This document shows positions 58,036 through 64,000 of a DNA stretch of 64,000 nucleotides, piece by piece (position 1 is the first letter of the stretch; each line of letters begins with the position of its first letter). Where the stretch lies: positions 1,864,039 through 1,928,038 of the forward strand of contig CM021317.1 in assembly GCA_010645155.1 (NCBI GenBank), in the 5' to 3' direction. A program made the position numbers and the translations under genes. The notes under the pieces were generated by a model. That model was not told where the DNA came from and did not search any database. It worked only from the letters and a program-made list of their open reading frames with translations. The stretch is from Tigriopus japonicus. Taxonomy: Eukaryota > Arthropoda > Copepoda > Harpacticoida > Harpacticidae.

Positions 58036-59745
58036 AAGATATTTTAAGAGCCTGTGGCCGATTTCAACGTCATCCAAGAATTCAAGCAGTATTGAGGCAG
58101 TGATTAAGCCTGTAATTGATCAATTCTCCAAGGTTTTTGATGATGGTGACATACTTCCACCGATGAAGGGACCTCCAACGAAAATTCATTTACGTCCAGA
58201 GTACCCATCAAAGCCCAATTACTCGTTGGCTGTTCGTCGTGTGGCTTACGCTTTGCTTGATCAATCTGAGGCTGAAGTCATCAAACAAATAAAATCAGAC
58301 ATTATTGAACCAATGTCCTGGCCTACTAAATGGATTAGCCCTGCTATATTCATCCCTAAAAATGATGGGAGGGAAGTCCGTATGGTGACTGACTTCACTT
58401 ACCTTAGTCAGTTTGTATAACGACCCGTTCAACCGTTCCCAACACCTTCACGAGTTGCATCGTCGATTCACTCCACAGCACAATTCTTTGCTACCTTCGA
58501 TGCACGGAAGGGATATTGGCAAATTCCACTTGACGAAGAGAGCCGTGATTTGACAACCTTTATCACACAGTTCGGCAGATTCTGTTATTGTCGAGCACCT
58601 ATGGGTCTCAATGCTTCGGGTGACGAGTACCGTCGACGAGGAGATGAATCATTGGAAGGTATTCCTGGGACTCATAAAATTGTGGACGATATACTGGTTT
58701 ACGCTTCGTCTATTGAGGAACTGAAGAATCGAATTAGGTGTGTACTTCAACGTTGCCAAGACCACGGCATAACATTGTCAAAATCCAAAACTCAGTATGG
58801 CACAGAAGTAAATATGCCGGCTATGTCATTAACAAAGAAGGAGTTCGTCCAAATCCTGAAAAAATTACTGCGATTTCCAATTTTCCTCTTCCTAGAAACA
58901 TCTCGGAACTGCGTTCGTTCTTTGGATTTGCCAACCCACCAATTGGGGCAATTTGTGCCAGATTTGGCACACGTTCTGGAACCACTCCGGCCTTTATTGA
59001 GTCCTCGCAATGCTTTCCAATGGTTACCTGAGCATAATGAAGCATTTACCCGTGCAAAGACTGATCCCAAGAGCCCTATTCTGGCTCACTTTGATTCATC
59101 TCTTTCTTCGTTCTTATTGGCGGATGCTTCCAGATTAAAAGGAATCGGATATGCTCTTATCCAGTACGCCAAGGATGGTAAACTCCGATTAATTTGATGC
59201 GGATCAAGCAAGAGCCGTAACTCCCGCCGAGGGACAATTTGCAGTTTGTGAATTGGAAGCTTTAGCCATCAAATGGGCCATGGTGAAGTGTCGTTTGTAT
59301 TTGGAAGGTAACAACTTCATTGTAATTACGGACCATAAGCCGCTCTTAGGCATATTCAATGGGTCCAACATGTCAGCTGCGGAGAACGCCCGACTTCGGA
59401 GGATAATGTGCTCACTATCGGGGTACACTTTCAAGGTGCAATGGATGCCCGGTAAGCAGCATTTATCCGCAGATGCGTTGTCAAGAACTCCTTCATTCGA
59501 TTCCCCATCCGAAGAAGAAACGACCATTTGTGCTCTTAGTATTGATCCAGATCCTCACCTTGAAGCCGTTTCTGAAGCAGCTAAAAATGATGAATTTTAT
59601 CAACGAATAGTTAAGGCCTTATTAGATGGATCTCAAGTAAAAAATATATCACTTGGACATCCTGCTCATGCTTTGAGAAATTTTTGGAATGAAATTTCTA
59701 ATGATGAAACACACGGAGTGCTTCTCTACAATTCTCTCATTTTTT

Positions 59746-59812
59746 TGTAAGTTTGTAAGATGGCGGACAATAAAGTGCTCTTTTAATACGAACCTACTAT
59801 GGCGCAGTCGGT
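59746..59812 (+). mobile_element. LTR-end plus PBS-like piece inside Gypsy pol
   Basis: TGTAAGTTTGTAAGATGGCG at 59746 runs to CCTACTA at 59799 and is followed by the exact motif TGGCGCAGTCGGT (59800-59812). The layout matches the LTR/PBS junction at 11321/11322, and the piece contains AATAAAG. No second LTR was found. It sits exactly where the Gypsy coding sequence loses the start of integrase. Confidence 0.5.
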
Positions 59813-60460
59813 ACCAGGGCCAGGGCTTACCAGGGCGTTGGAGGAATGGCTTTTGGAATAGGGTATCCCCACCGAAATAACAACTGACAACGGGTCCCAA
59901 TTCCATTCGGATTTTACTTGATTCTGTAATAATCATGGAATTCGCCACGTCTCTTCAAGTCCATATAATCCATGATCTAATGGACATGCCGAATCGCGTG
60001 TGAAACAAATGAAGATGCTTCTCATTAAATCTGGTCCGAAATACTCCAGATCCATCCGGATTTTCCCCAGCTCATTGGATTTTTAGCCGCCCGGAGAAAA
60101 CTACTCTCCCAAGTCACCCAAAAATATTCCGGAGTGTTTCAGATCAGGAATATAATGAAGCTCAAGATATGAAAGAGAAGAATTTTCAGAAAAGAGTAGA
60201 TTATGCAGATATTCATGCAGAAGAACTTGCACCCTTGGAGGAAAATGATCGTGTAATGATACAACATCTAAGAACGCTTCTTTGGGATATGGAGGGAATA
60301 ATGACGACTAAAACGCCAACATCCAGATCTTTCATCACTACGACTAGCAATGGGAAGACCATTCATCGAAATCGATGTTTTCTCAAACCGTGTCGAATCC
60401 TTCCAAGTTTCATTTTATTGTGATTTCATTATGCTTTTACATTAATACAATTAAAGCCTT

Positions 60461-60473
60461 AGGGAAGGGGAAA
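60461..60473 (+). other. Polypurine tract and start of Gypsy 3' LTR
   Basis: AGGGAAGGGGAAA directly before TGTTAAGATATCTG, the usual arrangement for plus-strand priming next to an LTR. The LTR end is not defined; the kelch gene 3 stop codon lies at 60684. Confidence 0.55.
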
Positions 60474-60683
60474 TGTTAAGATATCTGTGAATTCTCTCTG
60501 CTCTTGATGCCTCCTCTTGTTCTAGTGAAAAAGGTCAGTTTTGAAAAACAACAGAGACCAAATCAAGACAAACCTTAGTGTCTCAGTTTGTCAAGCTATA
60601 TAACTTTTTCATAAGTAAAAGGGACATTTGATGCAAAGATAAAGATACAATGCTTTTACATTCAAATATCCAGATTTTGCGCA

Positions 60684-61699
60684 TCAGAGCTCGTGGATTG
60701 TATAACGCATTACAATGGCATATGTTGTGGTTCTGTAAAAATCATTCGTCGGAAATAAGGCCAAATCCACCCATTCGGGATCCTCAAGGTCCAAATCCAG
60801 CTTGTAAACTCTGTTGCATTCCATCCACGGAGTTGGAATGTGACATTGTTTCGTTAGATAATACACATAATGCTCCCATTGAACAATTGTGCCTCTGGAA
60901 AATCCTTCAGGGGTATCCAACTTCTGTCTCCATTCCCAATTCGAATTGGTTCGGGACAAATCTAATGTAAAAGTGTAGCTGTAGGACCAATCAGTTCCTC
61001 CAGAGCACAAAATGTGGTCACGCTGTTCAAGTTGAACGTATCCACACTACTGATGGGTTTCGAGTTGGATTTTTGGCCGAGTTTTGCCACTTTGGATTTT
61101 AAGGTCAAAAAGTTGACCCCCAACTAATCTTCTCAACTAGAGACGTCTTAAAATATGGCAGCACTGCCAACTCGAAATCCAAAAGTATAGCTACTGATGG
61201 AACTCGAAATCGAACTAGTTCGAGTGTTGCCAAATTGGTCCCTGTTTAGGTCTTTTTGAAAACGTTCAATACAACCTGCCCTAATCAACAATGATAAACT
61301 TCCGAGTAAAAAATGGCAGCACTCCCGGTTCGAAACCCATCACTAATCCACACGCAATGGAGTAAACATAAGTAGGATAGTTTGGTAGAGGCTGCCAAAT
61401 CATATCATCTGCATTCAAAAATTCCACGGATTTCAAATAGCCAATTTGATCACTGTACCCGGCAACAACAATTAAAGTGACATTGTTGACAACCACCGAC
61501 CCAAATTGTCGCCTGCCGTGGGTTAAAGGTGGTCCCAAAGTCCAAGTTTTCGAAATAGCATCAAACATCTCGACTACATCTGTGGAAGCCATATAAGCAA
61601 CTGCTCCACCCAAGATGACTGGTATTCCGTTTAGAACGTGTAATGCTCCTGTTTCGTGAATGACGTTGTGATGTGGGAATGGCTGCCATGTCGATGAGC
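60684..61699 (-). pseudogene. Kelch-repeat gene 3, kelch exon split by a MITE
   Basis: The exon begins at 61699 after the acceptor CTACTGAAG with GC TCA TCG ACA TGG, the same phase as kelch gene 1. Blades seen: IPVILGGAVAYMASTDVVEMF, ISKTWTLGPPL, VTLIVVAGYS, LKSVEFLNADDMIWQPLPNY (each in part). At 61346 the frame enters the hAT-like MITE and stops. Coding resumes on its other side at 61047: HILCSGGTDWSYSYTF, LDLSRTNSNWEWRQKL, VYKLDLDLEDPEWVDL, to a stop at 60684. Removing the MITE and one 8-bp duplication makes the two halves collinear and in frame, so the insertion is the only visible damage in this exon. Upstream exons were not found within the window. Confidence 0.8.
61048..61345. mobile_element. 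hAT-like MITE inserted in kelch gene 3
   Basis: Starts TACTGATGGGTTTCGAG; ends with the inverse CGAAACCCATCACTA; exact 8-bp duplication ATCCACAC (61040-61047 and 61346-61353). 298 bp. Internal GAACTAGTTCGAGTGTTGCC is shared, inverted, with 43525-43580. Confidence 0.92.
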
Positions 61700-61844
61700 C
61701 TTCAGTAGAGAAAAACTTAATGTAAAAATGAGCAATATGAGACAAGCAAACACAAACACACCTTTGCTTATATCGAGATTTGACTGTACTTTCAAGTCGA
61801 GTTGAATCGACTGGGCCATCGATTTGGAATCGATTTGGCACTCG

Positions 61845-62150
61845 AGTATGCCAAAACTTTGAGAATGTTTCTTAAATCGAGATTGAGGAAAAATGGAAAA
61901 CTTCTTATATCGAGAATTCTTGTGTAGTAAAATTTTGGTCAGCGCGGAAAAGTTGCTTATATCGCTAAAATTGATTAAACTGAGATTGCTTACTTTGAGA
62001 TTTGACTGTACTTTCAATCTCAGTTTAATCAGTTTTCGCGATATAAGCAACTTTTCTGCGATTTTCCTACACAAGAATTTTCGATATAAGAAATTTTCTA
62101 TTTGTCTTCAATCTCGATATAAGAAACATTCTCAAAGTTTTGGCATACTT
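61845..62150. repeat. Palindromic element with pogo/Tigger-like ends
   Basis: AGTATGCCAAAACTTTGAGA at 61845 is mirrored by the sequence ending near 62149, and arms of about 150 bp meet near 62000 with some mismatches. The sequences TATCGAGATTTGACTGTA (near 61775) and GAGATTTGACTGTA (near 62000), in inverse TACAGTCAAATCTCGATA, resemble the CAGTNNAANCTCGNTATAA type of ends of pogo-group mariner elements. A weaker relative occurs at 63020-63085. Confidence 0.6.
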
Positions 62151-62159
62151 CTCTTGCTT

Positions 62160-63180
62160 TAATTGGTCACAGCACAAAACGACAAAAAACAACGAAGCAT
62201 TTCCAAAGGGATCGATACAGTGCTTACATATCTTGCGCTTTTGCGCAAATTTTGCCCTTTTTGGGGTCCCCTTTGCGCACTTTTTTGGGCTCTCGCGCCT
62301 TGCACTTGTGTGACAAAAAACTCACTTTTCAAGTTCGAGTCAACAGAACGAAAAATTACATCGTTAAAAATTTTCCAAAATGTCACTCAACAAGAACTAC
62401 TTTAATGACATTATGTTTTAAAATACAATGCATCGACAATGTTACAAAATAATATTAGCATAAATAAGTTTTACCAACAAATGTGCAATGCTTGAGAGTG
62501 AAACAAATTTCGGTGTCTACCAAAGCAAAACCTAGTGGAAAATAAACAACCCAGGAAGTGTCTTATCAACCCAAGAGAGTTCCTGAAATTTGAGGTTATT
62601 CAAGGTCAAACTGAGAATAGAAGAATTGCAGTTGAGATATTCCCAAAAAAATAGCAAAAAAACTTCATCAGTATGAAAGAGTGGAAGGCTCAATTTTTTA
62701 AAATGTTGTGTGTCTCTGTTTAAGTTTGATAATTTACCAATCATGATGTCAAAATTGTACTTTTTTCTTTCATTTCTTTTTTCAAAGTGAGACTGAAACA
62801 AGTTCTTAAGTTTTTGTAAAGGAGATATAAATGCATGCACTTGTAATGTCAATTTGTGTGTTTTAATGACTATTTATAAAAGCTAATTTTTAGTCATTGT
62901 CAGATTTTTTTACAGTAAAAGTAAGCTTGTGAGGTTCTATAAAGGTGATGTAAACTCCTGTAGAAGTTTCCAGTATTTTTTATCGTTTCTTGAGCCAATT
63001 TTCTTGAGTCTCATTATCAGAAAAATCTCCATATAAGCAACATTTTGCCGCTGACAGAAAAGTTGCTTAAAACGAGATTCGATTGTAGTTGTGTACTGAT
63101 AATGGTCACTTTGTTGTGCAAGTTCATTGTGTAAGTCAATCGTAGTTCTGTTAACTGATGTTCAATGTAGCAAGGGTAAT
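62160..63180. other. Stretch without recognisable gene
   Basis: 62220-62310 has GCGCAAATTTTGCCC and TTTGCGCACTTTTT words, reminiscent of the 7789 type of MITE but without clear ends. The rest has short ORFs only. Confidence 0.35.
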
Positions 63181-63189
63181 AGTTATGAG

Positions 63190-63551
63190 TAGGGACGGGC
63201 AGAAAGTGCAAATAATCTTACCCTTTTAGTTACCAAAAGTTGCAAAAAATGTGCCCAAAAGTGCAAAACAAAGTGCAGAAAAATGTTGAAAGTGCAAATA
63301 AATGTCAAAAAAGAGCAAATAAATGTCAAAAAAAAGCAAATAAATGTCAAAAAGAGCAAATAAATGTCAAAAAAGAGCAAACAAATGTCAAAAAAGAGCA
63401 AATAAATGTCAAAAAGGAGCAAATAAATGTCAAAAAAGAGCAAATAAATGTCAAAAAAGAGCAAATAAATGTCAAAAAAGAGCAAATAAATGTCAAAAAG
63501 AGCAAATAAATGTCAAAAAAGAGCAAATAAATGTCAAAAAAGAGCAAATAA
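63190..63551. mobile_element. Word-repeat MITE, one end only
   Basis: Starts TAGGGACGGGCAGAAAGTGC, matching the end of the element at 7789-8277, including the following GTTACCAAAAGTTGC. From about 63295 come about twelve copies of AAATGTCAAAAAAGAGCAAA (20-21 bp). No inverse right end is present before the next repeat at 63600. Confidence 0.75.
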
Positions 63552-63599
63552 CTTGCATATGGACTTAAAACGTCATTCATGCAGTACCCACGGCTCCTA

Positions 63600-63715
63600 A
63601 TTGAGCAGGAGAAGTCATTTACAAGTTCTAAAGACATTTGAGACTAGTTTGAGGTGAAGAGACAATGCCGCACAAGTAATAGAGTTCTTTTAATTAGGTC
63701 ACCAGCAAAAAGGAT
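63600..63715 (+). repeat. Third copy of the 7320-7460 repeat arm
   Basis: GAGAAGTCATTT, AGACATTTGAGACTAGTTTG, GAGGTGAAGAGACA and GAGTTCTTTTAATTAGGTCAC occur in the same order as at 7360-7450. As at 7789, a TAGGGACGGGCA element lies next to it. Confidence 0.7.
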
Positions 63716-64000
63716 GTAAAGTCATGAACAATACTCCAGTCAACAATCTTCTGAATTTATCATTCCTAAGGTTGGGTCATGGATGTACCTAAAATATTGT
63801 CGAAATATATTTAGCAATTGTTTTCTATGGCTTTACATCACTCCGTTTTCGTCCTGCAAGTTGTTCAAAAATAGACATTGAAAATTGAACAAAAAAATAC
63901 CCAAGTGTGCCTAACAATTGCATCTAAGAAAATAGTCATAAATGTGTTTTAAGCATGTTTTTAGTGACATTACAGTACTTCAATATTTAGCCCATGGCCT
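63716..64000. other. Window end without recognisable gene
   Basis: AT-rich, no ORF or repeat recognised. Confidence 0.35.

Larger units (their letters stand above)
58040..60473 (+). pseudogene. Ty3/Gypsy pol relic: RT, RNase H and integrase core
   Basis: Plus-strand frames with several shifts and stops give reverse transcriptase (SWPTKWISPAIFIPKNDGRE, VRMVTDFTYL, TFDARKGYWQIPLDEES, VDDILVYASS), the thumb (GVRPNPEKITAISNFPLPRN), RNase H (FLLADASRLKGIGYAL, WAMVKCRLYLE, VITDHKPLLGIF, WMPGKQHLSADALSR) and, after a break at about 59745, an integrase core (EITTDNGSQFHSDF, GIRHVSSSPYNP) with stops. The zinc domain and the first catalytic Asp of integrase are missing; the 59746-59812 LTR/PBS-like piece lies at that spot. 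The purine tract AGGGAAGGGGAAA (60461-60473) precedes TGTTAAGATATCTG, a plausible start of its 3' LTR. Confidence 0.9.

Overview
The window is eukaryotic, AT-rich and intron-containing. It looks like invertebrate animal DNA, possibly a crustacean such as a copepod; that rests on gene style only, not on any database comparison. Host coding sequence is sparse: a four-exon secreted C-type-lectin-like gene (5117-5847, +), a two-exon gene for a small secreted lysine-rich protein (36345-36730, +), and remnants of at least four loci of a multi-exon kelch-repeat family, all on the minus strand (20090-16216, 26925-26655, 27837-27311, 61699-60684). The kelch loci share phase-1 exon junctions. One carries a transposon whose target duplication forms a splice donor, one is interrupted in its kelch exon by a transposon, one ends early, and one is an orphan exon.

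Most of the rest is mobile DNA. (1) A group of very short non-autonomous LTR elements (TRIM-like) share a primer-binding-site motif TGGCGCAGTCGGT: 11238-12419 and 39255-40163 are complete with paired LTRs, polypurine tract and target duplication; a reverse-strand end lies at 57354-57485; one is cut by the left edge of the window; a fifth LTR+PBS-like piece lies inside a decayed Gypsy pol gene at 59746-59812. Both complete elements carry tandem repeats inside, and the reverse-strand copy lies beside two perfectly homogeneous GC-rich minisatellites (20 x 30 bp and 24 x 24 bp). (2) Decayed Gypsy pol at 9710-11008 (-) and 58040-60473 (+). (3) Non-LTR retrotransposons at 2880-3655, 22922-25785, 28975-30567, 41868-43512 and 55420-55640, all minus strand. 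(4) Many small terminal-inverted-repeat elements (MITEs): three copies of a 166-167 bp family each with an exact 6-bp target duplication; at least eight hAT-like elements with 8-bp duplications, several built from one short word repeated throughout; two TA-flanked elements; a three-copy family of about 265 bp. (5) A tRNA-headed SINE at 18311-18545 with a headless relative at 15985-16145.

Layout: 1-5000 mobile DNA and small ORF relics; 5-6 kb lectin gene; 7-16 kb nested repeats, Gypsy fragment and first complete TRIM; 16-20 kb kelch gene with introns full of insertions; 22-31 kb LINEs and kelch remnants; 32-36 kb long inverted-repeat elements; 36-37 kb lysine-rich gene; 38-40 kb MITEs and second TRIM; 41-54 kb LINE copy, MITEs and long unassigned AT-rich DNA; 55-60.6 kb minisatellites and Gypsy; 60.7-61.7 kb broken kelch gene; 61.8-64 kb palindromic and word-repeat MITEs. 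No operon, CRISPR or bacterial signal is present.
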